Source: Spirodela intermedia
Taxonomy: Eukaryota; Streptophyta; Magnoliopsida; Alismatales; Araceae
DNA: 64,000 bases
Direction of reading: 5' to 3'
NCBI GenBank assembly: GCA_902729315.2
Contig: LR746267.1
Location: 5,147,386-5,211,385, forward strand
The notes under the pieces were generated by a model. It did not search any database. It saw only the letters and a list, made by a program, of their open reading frames with translations, and was not told where the DNA came from. Position numbers and translations under genes: made by a program. Below, piece after piece: positions 46,877 to 58,100 of this stretch (the stretch's first letter is position 1; each line of letters opens with the position of its first letter).

Positions 46877-49800
46877 CATAGGCGTAGCCTAGTTCTCCAT
46901 GTGCTGCCAACAACCTTCCTAGGTGAGGGGTCATCAGGCCCACGATCGCGTTGACCGGAGGTGAAGTAGAGCCATCCATCCAAGAACCCAACCAATGTGG
47001 TCTTGATCCGATAGGGCATCCTCCCGATCACTGTCCATTCCTGTCCATCAGATGAAATCGTGGCCACAAATTAAAAGATCTCAATGAAGATGATCCACTC
47101 AGGTAGTGCCAGACCCTTTCTCCACCACTGGGCCCTAAGGCCCATTTTCTATTTAGATATTATAGATACTATAGGCTCACTTTCTCTCTCTATGGAAAGC
47201 TGCAGACAATAATTTCAGGGTAATCTGAGTATTGCCCAGAATTTTCCTTCGCTGGGTGATGAACATTCTTCTCTCTCTCTCCAGAAGTCAACTATTTTTT
47301 ATTTATAAAATGATTGCAAAAATAAATAGGTCAACATACCATAGAGCCTAGATCGAAGCGGAGGACTTCCCCGACGAGTATCATCTTCTTGGTCAACGGG
47401 TGCTTCTCGGTGGTGCCGCCGACAATAACAATTGAGTTGTTGAGGAGAATCCAAGCAAACTCTATGTGCGAGTTGGGTTTGGGCATTGGCGGCAGCTCTT
47501 TCCATCTCCGGTCATCGCCAAGCACGTAGACATCAGCATACACCACCTGGAAACAAGTTCTTGCTTCAAAAGGGCGGGCGTTTCCAAACTATTTAACAGA
47601 ATCATTTCTCATCACATCAAAGATTTACTGAATCGGGCAAACAACTCCGGATATGGAAGCAAGATGCAGATCCAAACAGAGGCATGAGAGGCCTTCGGGC
47701 CAAACAAAGCCTTTAAAGATTTAGTAGCAATTGCAGAATAAGAACACACATGCATCATAATCGCCCAATTTTACTATTTAAAAATATTTAAAATATTTAA
47801 ATTTATTTAAAGATATTTAAAGATTTAGTTGCAATGATCATAATTGAGGGAACATGGATTTGCACCCCATAAGTGGATGCATTTAAGAAAGCTCAGAGAG
47901 TGCAGCTATGGAACCCCCCCCCTCCCCTCCTCTCCTTCCTCTGCATACCTCGTGCCTCCGTGAGCACTTGAAAATGGGCGATCCTGGCTTGGCCATGAAA
48001 TCACCTTCTTGGCCACCGATCACGAGGAGCCTATCGTTGGCAACAATACAAGCCCTGACAAAAAAAATTAGTTTAATAATAATAAAATAAATAAAAATCT
48101 GATGTCCATAATCTGCCATGTAAGACTAAATAAGCATTTCATCCCGGGAAAAATAAAATAACGATGCAGGATTTTGAAAAATAAATGGAAATCGATTTGT
48201 TCCTTGCAGGGAATTGATTTTTCCTCTAATCTTTATAGTTAACGAGAGTATTTAGAGATCTTGCAGCATATTTTCCCCCAGCCTCAAGATGTTACACAGT
48301 TAGATATGCATGGCTCTGACAACATCGATGGAACATTGATCGCCTGCGCTTCTGCGGCCTGTCTCTGCCTCTTGCATTGAGCAGGTTCAAATCAGAGTAC
48401 AAACGGGAAATGATTTGCAGGTAAGAAGGAAGGGCAAGACCTGTGCGGACCACCACGGGGGATCGGCATCTCTGACCGCCATTCACTCTCTAATGCTTTG
48501 CCATCCTTCACTCCCAAGCTCCAATGCTCGGTGGCGGGCTCATGTCGGTCCTCCTTGCTGCCGCCCATCACATGGAGCCTGCCCCTCCACAGCTGGGTAG
48601 CAGGGGCATATCTAAGCAAAGAAACCACAAGAATTCTCATCAAAAATTTTCTGAGAAAGAGCGAGCCCCAACAAGAACCCTTTACAAAAATTGAGAAGAT
48701 CCTCAAATCTTTTCCCATTGATATAGGAACTTCTGTACCAGAAACAATGGTATCTCCAATTATAGCCCCTCTGGGATGTAAAATATATCTCTTCTCACCA
48801 TCCCCATAGTGAATGAGACAAATGTATGCATTTCGATTAGGGTCGTATTCTATGGTTACGATTCTACCATATATGTCTTTTTCATTCCGTCGAAAATCGA
48901 TTTTACGGTATAGACGCTTATGACCTCGTAATAGGCTCTGGTTGTTCGCCATTCAAGAATTCTTGTTTAGGCTGTTCATATCATCCATACATAGTGTTTT
49001 GATCTAAGATTTAAATTCTTCCATGTTTCAGCAGTAGCATATTGTTCCATGGAGCTAAGGTAAAAAATATGGAATAAACAAGTGTTTCCACGACTCTACC
49101 GCCCGGTCAATTCTGTTCCACTTAATCTCCTTTTCATGGCCACATATCTTTACAGCTAAGGAATGGGAAATCTTTTTCCTGTTACATGAATCAAAATGTT
49201 TCATTTCATCCGGGAAAAGCCATCTCTTTCTCAACAATGTCTTTGTCATTTGATCCAATAGCCTTCCGTTAGATAGGAACAGATTTGATAAATACTGATA
49301 AGAGAAAGGGCAAGGGAAGAAGGGTCACTGGGTACAGTCTCTGTACCTGGGCACGGGAAGAGGAGGCAAACTGTGCCATTCCTTAGTCTCTGTGTCTAAC
49401 ACAAAGCTTCGAGAAATGGGAGCTCTGCATTGGGGACCGTACTGCCCGCTGACCACATAGATGTATCTTCCATCACTCGCGACCCCAATGTGCGAATGAG
49501 CCATGTCTTTTGGCATGTCAAACCTTCCTCCCCAGGAATTGGCAGAAAAATTGTAGACATCAACATGAGAATGCACCTGAAACAGTAAAATTTGCCTTTG
49601 ATGCCATCTGAAACATCATGAGATTCGGGTGGTTCGATTCGAGGGATTTCATTCGAATAGGGGGAGAATTCAATCAGCTCAGCATCTGGAGAAGACGGGG
49701 AAGAAAAAATAAAAAATTGTCTCAGAGGACACCAGAGATCCTTTCCGGAGGTGTTTAGTGGTTAACTTGGACGCATACATCGAGCAATGTACTGAAACAG

Positions 49801-50455
49801 TCTGTTCGGATGAAGGGAAGAACCCGGCATTCCGTCGTGGATCTGCTAGAGTTGACAAAATAACAGATCGGGAGAGAAGATTCATACGTAGTCGATGGTC
49901 CCATATCCGGCAAGGACGTAGAGGAGATCCTTGATCTGTATCGCTGACCCGTCGAGACGAGGCACCGGAGCCTCCGCCATCGCTTCCCACTCCAGATGCG
50001 GCGCCGGTAAATCCGCGAAGGTCGCATTCAGCTCCCTTCCTGGCACGGACAGCTTCAACCCTTTCGCATTCCTCTTCTCTTTCGATTCTTCCGTCTGTCA
50101 AATTCACAACGAAGATTATTTCACCATCCGCTGCAACCATAACCCACAATGCCATACCCCAAACGGAGACAACCTTCAACCAAGAAAGATCATGGAGCAG
50201 AAGAACAGAAGAAGACAAGGGGAGAGGGCCATCCATTGCGGAATCACAGCTCTCGCAATGGCGGGGAAGAGGGTAAACCACCTCATCGATCTTCGGGACG
50301 GAGAAGTAAGGCGAGGCGGCGGCGGAGGAGGAGGAGGAGGCCCAGAAGAAGTCAGAGACGAGGACGACGCCGAGGAGCGCAATGCAGACGAGCACCAGGA
50401 CGTACCGCCTCGACGGCGAGTGCTTGCCGGAGGCTGCGTACCTAATGCCGACCAT
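46876..50455 (-). CDS. Membrane-anchored kelch-repeat protein (At3g27220-like)
   Basis: Seven exons on the minus strand: 50455-50282, 50094-49888, 49576-49347, 48611-48441, 48054-47949, 47546-47340 and 47040-46876; 419 residues. A single N-terminal membrane segment (about 20-41, [22 protein letters not shown]) is followed by a Ser/Ala linker and kelch-type beta-propeller blades, recognised by [45 protein letters not shown] and SIVIVGGTT turns each followed by a Trp-centred strand. Proteins of this type are predicted to sit in the Golgi or plasma membrane; the molecular role is unknown to me. Intron 3 contains a recent plastid DNA insertion. It is divergent from RRP6 across a promoter made of three tandem 447-bp units. 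Confidence 0.92.
48713..48925 (-). pseudogene. Plastid rpl2 fragment (nuclear plastid DNA insertion)
   Basis: Seventy-one codons of the plastid ribosomal protein L2 gene read without interruption ([17 protein letters not shown] to GTEVPISMG). Both ends stop abruptly inside the rpl2 coding sequence, so it cannot be functional. The lack of frame damage suggests a recent transfer. It lies inside intron 3 of the kelch gene, on the same strand. Confidence 0.93.
48926..49300 (-). pseudogene. Plastid ycf2 3' end and ycf15 fragment (nuclear plastid DNA insertion)
   Basis: On the minus strand the sequence carries the end of ycf2 ([19 protein letters not shown], after which the frame is disturbed) followed by sequence recognisable as ycf15 ([15 protein letters not shown]). 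ycf2 and ycf15 are neighbours in the plastid inverted repeat, so this part is collinear with the plastome. It joins directly to the rpl2 fragment at about 48925/48926. Confidence 0.88.
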
Positions 50456-50672
50456 GATCCAGCTTCACAACGAGGAAAATCTACGGAGCCTGGTGGCGCG
50501 ATGAGCAGAGGATCACAAGAAGGGAGAGGTGCAGAGATGCCATCACAGAGAGTAGCCAGTGCGATGGGTAGAAAGAGAGAGAGAGAGAGAGGAGGGAGGA
50601 GAGAGAGAGAGAGAGGCGGTGGGCGCCGCTGGTTTTCGGTCGTCCTCTGGAGCAGACCGGCGGCGGAGAAAG
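50456..50672. promoter_or_regulatory. Proximal 5' region of the kelch gene
   Basis: GA-rich on the plus strand (CT-rich leader in the sense of the kelch gene), with a (GA)n run at about 50575-50622. Probably the 5' UTR. Confidence 0.5.
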
Positions 50673-52030
50673 GTTTTAGCTTTCCCGCGGTGGAGGGTGG
50701 GTTATTTACAATGAGGTTCCTGTGATGAAGTATTTGCCCGATAAGTCTTTTCAGTCCCTCGCGTTCCACTTCGCTGATGGTTCGGCACAAATAAAAAATA
50801 TATAATGTTTTATAAAAAGTTTACAGAAGTTTTAGGAACTAAAAAGTAGTACCACCCAAGTTCATGGAGACGGTTGTACGATCAAACGACAATAATACCC
50901 TTACTGCATCACCATTGAAACGAGGCAAAAATGTAATACGTGGCAGTTATCACGCAACAAGATGAGAAGCCAATTTGTTATTTAACTTTTGGCACTTACT
51001 ATTTAAATTGTTTCATATTTTGCCATTTTCTATTTATATTTTGCGTATACACCTGGCCCCCAATGTTTAAGAAAGTATTTTAGTAATTCAGTATTTTGGA
51101 GAGGATTAGAGGGAAATAGAGTTTTAGCGCCTGTGGTGGAGGGTGGTTATTTACACCGAGAACCCTGTAACGAAGTATCGGCACGAGAAGGCGCGTCGGT
51201 GATGGATTGTGGCACAAATAAAAATATAAACAGCATTTTAAAAAAAGTTCACAAAACTTTGAGGAGTTAAATAGAAGTGCCCCCCGCGTTGGTGGAGACC
51301 GTTATACGATCAGAAGACACTACTACCCATACTTCGAAAGTGATGGCAAAAATGTAATTACACAAGAAATTGTTTTCGGAGATAACGTGGCAAGTATTAT
51401 GCGATAAGATGGAAAGTCATATTTATTAATTACATTTGGACCCTTACTATTTTACTAATGTCAATTGTAACCTTATTCTGATTATATTTCTGGGTACAAC
51501 CCCCAGCCCATGTTTATGAAGGTTTTGTAGTAATTGGGTATTATGGAGGGGATAAAAGGGAAATAGAATTTTCGCGTCTGTCGCGGAGGGTGGGCAATTT
51601 ATAATGAGTACCCTATAATGGAGTATTTGCACCAGAACCTTTTTTCACTCTGTCGCGTCCCGCTTCGGTGATGGTTGTGGCACAAATAAAAGTATAAGTA
51701 ATTTTTTAAAAAAGTTCAGAGAACTTTGAGGTGTTGGATAGAATTAGCGCCCCCCCCCCCCCGAGTGAATGGAGACCGTTGTATGATTAAAGACCCTAAT
51801 ACCCTTCCACGCAAGACCCAAGAAAGGATGGCAGAAATGTAATGCGATAAGGCTAACAATCGTATTTATTAATTAACTAAAGACACTTACTATTTAACGT
51901 TTTCACTCATTGCCTTCATCTAACTGAATTTGTGGTGTATACCCCTCTAGCCGCCTTGTTTAGGAGAGTATTTGAGTAATTAGGTATTATGGAGAGGATT
52001 AGGGGGGAATAGAGTTTTGGCGTGTAGTGA
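50673..52030. repeat. Three tandem 447-bp units in the kelch/RRP6 divergent promoter
   Basis: Units begin at 50673, 51121 and 51568 with a GTTTTAGC/ATTTTCGC..GGAGGGTGG..ATTTA motif, and a fourth start lies at 52013; periods are 448, 447 and 445 bp. Shared landmarks in each unit: GGCACAAATAAAA, AAAAGTT.AC.GA, GGAGACcGTTgTA.GAT, a C-rich cluster (13 C in unit 3 at 51750-51762), and the closing ATTATGGAGAGGATTAG. ACGTGGC, a G-box/ABRE core, occurs at 50938-50944 in unit 1 and 51385-51391 in unit 2 but is missing from unit 3. The repeat begins near the kelch leader and ends at the RRP6 leader. Confidence 0.9.
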
Positions 52031-52070
52031 CGCTTTAGCGTCTGCTGGTCTCCCGGCAGTTGAATGGAAG

Positions 52071-52125
52071 AAACCCTAGGAGGAGGAGAAGACAACCCTC
52101 GAGGCAGAGGCCTCCAAAAACCCTA
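52071..52125 (+). promoter_or_regulatory. Two telo-box motifs just upstream of RRP6
   Basis: AAACCCTAG occurs at 52071-52079 and again at 52118-52126, about 60-110 bp upstream of the start codon. Telo-boxes are known in promoters of plant genes for translation and ribosome biogenesis, which suits an exosome subunit. Confidence 0.6.
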
Positions 52126-52177
52126 GGAAGCTTGCGGGAGGAGGAGGAGGAGTAGGAGTGGGGGCTGCTGCGGCTCG

Positions 52178-55100
52178 ATGGATGGGGGCTCTGCGTCGCC
52201 GCCTCAGGAGAGTAAGGCCGACGCCCTTCTCGCTCTGGTCAAGGGGCCGCTGGCTGCTTCCGCTGCCAGGCTCTCTGCTCAATCCAGGGCCGTTCCGGAC
52301 GGGAGGGACTTCCACTTCTATCGGAACTTCGAGCAGTTCCGGTCCCCGGCCAGGGAGGTCGCTGCGAGGTCCGAGTCTCTGCTGAGCAGCATCGGGACTT
52401 CGGAGCTGGTCGGCAGCGGCGGGAAGCGGCGGGAAGGATCGGAGCTGGTTGGGCTTCCCGAGGATCTTGACGACGCCCATGACTGGGTGGTTAATCTGAA
52501 TGATGAAATATTGGAGCGGTTCAGTGCGTCCATGGACGAATTCAAAAGTTTGAGGGAGGAGGAGGAGCAGGAGCGTGGAACAGCGGGGGATTGGGCGGCG
52601 GCGATGGAGACGGGGGGGTTCCAGATAGTTTACGGCAAGAAAGGGAAGAAGAAGAAGATGGATGGTGGTGGGGATGACGCTGTAGGTTACGATGGGGCTG
52701 TGGATGTTGGCGGCGCCTTTGGTGTTAAGGTTGCATCGAGGGACAAAAAGACAAGGGCGCCGCGTTCGCAGGTTCCGTTCCATTTACCAACCATCCCCCG
52801 TCCCCAGGACGCTTTCAAGATACTGGTCAACAACTCGAACCAACCCTTTGAACACGTCTGGTTGGAGAGGAGCAACGACGGGAGTCATTTCGTACACCCG
52901 CTGGTTAGTTTCTTATTCAATCTCATTTCTTTTTTGTTGGTTTTAACTTCGAGAGCATCGGGTAAGGCCTCCCGAATGTGGCTTTTCTTTTCTTTTAGCG
53001 ACAATGAGAGCCGGGATATATATATATATATATTTAAATCATCCATGATTGTGCCTAAGTATAATTATATCCTCTAGCAATATCACAAATGAAAGAATCT
53101 TGCATAATATCCTAATTATGAGTACATGGGTCCCTTCTCACCTGCATAGGGAACAAAGATTCTAGCTAGTTTTGTCAATGCTACCGAATGGTCCTGAGTG
53201 AGGATACTATTTCATCAACTTTTACCTCTGGTACTTTCTAGTGGGAGCATTAAATCTCCATTTTTTGAGTCTCCCTTTTGTATGGCTTTTTCCCTATTAG
53301 TCATGTGAAGTCCGATCATCCTTTTATTCATGGTAATAACATGGAATCTTACGGATTTATATGGCCCAATTCCATTCAGAGTTCTAGAGTCTCCCCAAAA
53401 AGTATGACCCATATTTCGTTATCAAAGTGAAATTTGGATGAACTCTCCAAGAGGTTTCTAAGGCTCGTGATTGATCTCTCACGAAATTTAGTGTCCTTTA
53501 TATTCCACCTGTATTTTTTAGGCATTTGGAAAATATTGATTTTTCTTAAGCTTGATAGTAATTATGCCTGATTAAGAATGTTAACTTTGACATAATCTGT
53601 TTATTGAGCTGACGATATGTTGGTCTTTCATACTTTGAATTTAACGTAGAATCAGTTCTCTCATGCAGTCTTTGTTGCCTGATATATCCATCTGATCCGA
53701 TTAGAACCTATGATCTCTGAAATGAGCCCATCATCACTATGGCCAATGGAAGTCTAAAACCTGTAAAAATTGTCCTTAATATATGTTGTGGTTGAAATAT
53801 CAGTTGATGCCTGAAATAGAGGTGCCAGGAAGTGAATTATATCTCTTGTTAGCTATAGATTGGTGATCCTAGCACTGCCCATGAGACGAACGCCCTTGAT
53901 GAGATCCTACACAACCAAATTCTGTCGTCCAAATACAAAGCGTATTTTCCTTGTAATTTCAGTTTAATAATCCTCGAGGCAATTACGTAAAAAACATTAA
54001 CTAATTTTCTTTCTCTTCGCAAGAAAAGTTGCTAGGTAGCTTTTCTCAACAGCTGTAGAAATTTGACTGCACATATTATAATTTTGACAGATGTGTCATC
54101 GTTAATCCATCTCTACGGAAAATTGTAACTTTTTTTTCTTCGGTACTGAGAGTTTTCTAGTTCACCCAGAGCTTTTGTTGATACCGTCATTCTGTGAATA
54201 TTTTAATTTGCTTTTTTAGCATCCACATCAGGACAGTGTTTATTTTTTGCTTTAATATCCTGGCATCATTTGCATTTAGGTTATTATTTTTATGCACTTG
54301 CACCATTTGAGCTGAACATGTGCATACAGGAGAAATTGGCCGTGCTTGACTTTGTTGATGGAAACGTTGGGGAAAGCGAGCCAATGAAGCCGCCTCCTAT
54401 TGAAGACACTCCTTTTAAGCTTGTTGAAGAAGTGAAAGATTTGAAGGAGTTAGCTGCGAAGTTGCGTGTTGTAAATGAATTTGCTGTGAGTACTTTTTCT
54501 GAGAACTGATTTCCATTTTCAGTTCGCATGTCTTCTACTGGCATTTTCTTTAGGCTGGAGACCTGTGTTCTCATTTGTACGACTCTTCAATATTTTATCA
54601 ATCATGTCGCTAGTATGAATATGGGATTCTTTTTGTGGAAGCCTTTCTGTCTGAAATAATAACTTTTGATTTAAAATCAATGAGATATTTTCTTGGGCTT
54701 TAGTTGTGGATCAGTTTTAGTAACTTTTTAGTTTCTGTATTGTATCATTGAAGATTGTTGACCGATATGTTGTTCACTGTTCTTGTTTGTTTTGGTTGAC
54801 ATTCGTGATTCCTTAAAAATAACGCATTATTGGTAGATACTGACAACATCCTATGATCTAGATCGTCACTAGAGGGCGGGGGGAAATATGCGGGATAAAT
54901 GACAGCTAAAAAAAAAAAATCTGAGCTCGATACATAGGCGATTTTTGCATGTAGAAAGAAAATTTCCGTCATCAGTGGTAATTCTAGGGCAGTGTGCTGC
55001 AGAATATTGAGGAAGATGAACCAACTGAGCTACGAACAGATCAATTCCCATTTCTGGGGATCACAGTGTCAGAACTTTGCTATGGACCCCTGAAAGCTTG

Positions 55101-58100
55101 TATGTTGGCTTCTGCCTGGGTCTCCAGAAGTTTCTCGGTCCTTCCTGGTTGGGTAGACACGAATCAGGTTAAGAATCGATTAGCTTAATATGCTTGACGG
55201 GGTTAACAGCTGTGGTTGAGACTGAAATGGTAACAAATGTGATCGCCTCGAGGAGATCTGGACGAAGGAAACAAATGTAGTTCGGTTATTTGGGTTCGTA
55301 TCTCAAACCTGAGGAAAGTTAGAGAAACTGATGGAATGCAATGTGCGTTCAAAGCGTATCTTAGGCCAGAAGTCCAGACTTGCATGTATCAGACCAGGAT
55401 CAACTTCAAGGTAATCGCTGGCAGTTGCAAACACATGCACGAGGCAAACATAGAAGTTATCCACGAAGAGGGTTAGGTACCGAAATGAGAAGATGAATGG
55501 GTTTGCAAGAGCGGAGGACAAATATTGTGGATTTTGTTCCATGCATTTGGGGAGAGATTACTGACTGATACATAGAAATTCCGAATCATTTGTGTATGTT
55601 TTCTAACTTTTAAAGCATATATGTCAAAACTTGATAGAATAAGGCTGTTGGCAGAGCTGGCTATCCTTACATATGGAGCTTGGGGGGGGGGGGGGGGGGC
55701 TACTTTGAAGACTTGAAAAAGTTATGAATCCGTGTGACTTTGTCAAGTTGAGAGATTCACAGAATGCAGATTTCTGGACATTTTCTCTTTCATTGTGGAC
55801 ACCATGCGAGAAATTTATGACGGTTCAATATTCTCGGTTAATTTTTCTACTGTGGTTTATTTTCCAGGTCGATTTGGAGCATAATCAGTATCGATCCTTT
55901 CAAGGGCTTACATGCTTGATGCAAATATCAACAAGAACAGAGGATTTTGTTGTCGATACATTGAAGTTGCGTGTCCATGTCGGGCCATATCTGAGAGAAG
56001 TCTTCAAGGACCCTTCTAAGCGGAAGGTATAACTAATTTGCCCCCTGTTTTATAACATGTTTTCTTGTTTATCAAGCTGTGTCTTGTTGTTTAATCAGGT
56101 CATGCATGGAGCAGATCGTGACATATTGTGGCTTCAGAGGGACTTTGGGATATATGTGTGCAACCTCTTTGATACCGGACAGGTATCTTCTTAGACTACC
56201 CATGAAAATTCTTGTGTTCCTACTGGACAGGTATCTATTATTGCTTTGATCTTAAAGATCATTATATCTCGCGGCTGAGTTGAGATTGCTCTCAAACTTT
56301 CTACACAGCGGCAATATGTCCATTTTAATCTAGCTGATGATTGATGATTTAGGGCGTAATCTAGTACACAAGAAATAAAAATCTCTAAAAGTTTAGCTTT
56401 TCTCCTTTTTCCCATGACATAATTTTTACCGTTTCAAACAAAAGAGGCTATAAATAGCTTTAAAGGGCTAGGACTGTGAGTGTTCAAGTGTTCAAAAAAG
56501 CTGAAGAAAAGGATTTGTACCTTTCAACAATTGGTTTAGCTTGCCATTTTAAGGTTTTAAATGGATGGGGGGTGGGGGGGGTTCATATCTGATTAATGAA
56601 TGTTAAGCGATTGATTGAAAATTGTTGATGTTGACGATGCAGTTGGAACCCTACTTAATTAACTAAAAGTATTTTCATTTTTTGAATGAAGTTCTCGGAC
56701 TTAGTGTTCCCTGGGATTAAATTATAATTTCAAAATTCTAACATTAATTATATTGGTTCCGACTCCGTGCTCTAGTGATACCGGGGATGTTTGAATCCAG
56801 AAACCTTGGTTGGGTTCTGACAGTAATGTTACTTGGCAATGCAGGCATCGAGAGTCCTGCAACTGGAGAGGAATAGCCTTGAGTTTCTCCTTCAGTACTT
56901 CTGCGGAGTTACTGCGAACAAAGAGTAACATGTTCTCCTTTCTTCCGATTCCTCCTCTGTGTATATCTTGTTCTGCTGACTTTAATGTTGCACGCATTCT
57001 TCCTTCATTTTTATTTTTATTTTAAATATAATTTTTGGCTGTATTTATTTATTTTTCTTAAAATTTATCTCTAGATACCAGCAAGCCGATTGGAGGCTGC
57101 GGCCTATTCCTGACGACATGCTAAAGTAATGTACAATGCAGCTTATATCCTGTACGATCAATTGCTTTCTTCAGCTATATTTGATTGATCTGCTTGGACA
57201 TTGTTTTCCGCAGATACGCAAGGGAGGATACGCACTACCTTTTATTTATGTACGACATAATGAAGCGGAGGCTGCTCTCAGCAGAATCATCCAACCCTGA
57301 TCTTGCCCACTCCCTGCTTGCAGAGGTCCACTCTCTCTCTCTCTCTCTCTCGATTCATAAGCCTCTTTGCGTGCCAATTTAATTGGTAAAAAACATAAAA
57401 TAAATCTCTGAGCCAATCCTTTTACTGTGTTTCTTTACATATTCTGCCTTTTGCTCCTGGGATCTCAGTTTTTTTTTTTTCTTTCTAATTTCAGCACGAT
57501 CTGTTCTTGTGTTCATCCATTCGGTCAATCAATCTCTTGTGGGTTTCCATTTCCCTTTTATCTTGCAGGTGTACAGGCGCAGCTCTGATATCTGCCGGCA
57601 GCTTTATGAGAAGGAACTCCTTACCGGCTCCTCGTTTCTCCGGATATACGGGTACGTTCCCCCCGTTGGGCTCCCTGCTTTCTATGATGCAGAAAGCCTG
57701 AGGTTGCGTTGACTTTTTGATCTCTTGGTGAGCAGGTTGAGTGAAACCGATTTCAGCCCCGAGCAGCTCGCTGTTGTTGCCGTAAGCCACTCTCTGTTCT
57801 ATCCCCTATTTACTCATTTATTAATCACAAAATAACGAGGGGCTTTAATTTAATTTAATTAATTTATTATTTTCTGCAGGGTTTGTGGGAGTGGAGAGAT
57901 CATATTGCCCGGGCAGAAGATGAGAGCACCGGATACATATTACCCAACAAAGCCCTCCTCGAAATAGGTAGCCATATTTAGCCATTTATGTATATTATTA
58001 TTATTATTATTATTATGATGCTTGGATAAATATTTATTTCTATATTTGTCTAGGTTTCGGCTGATGTTCCTCACCTTTTTTCCCCATTTTTGGATCCAAA

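Noticed and set aside
48392-48952. A single 186-codon minus-strand gene beginning with rpl2-like sequence
   Set aside because: The frame fuses a plastid rpl2 fragment with intron sequence and kelch exon 4; the splice sites and kelch frame show it is accidental.
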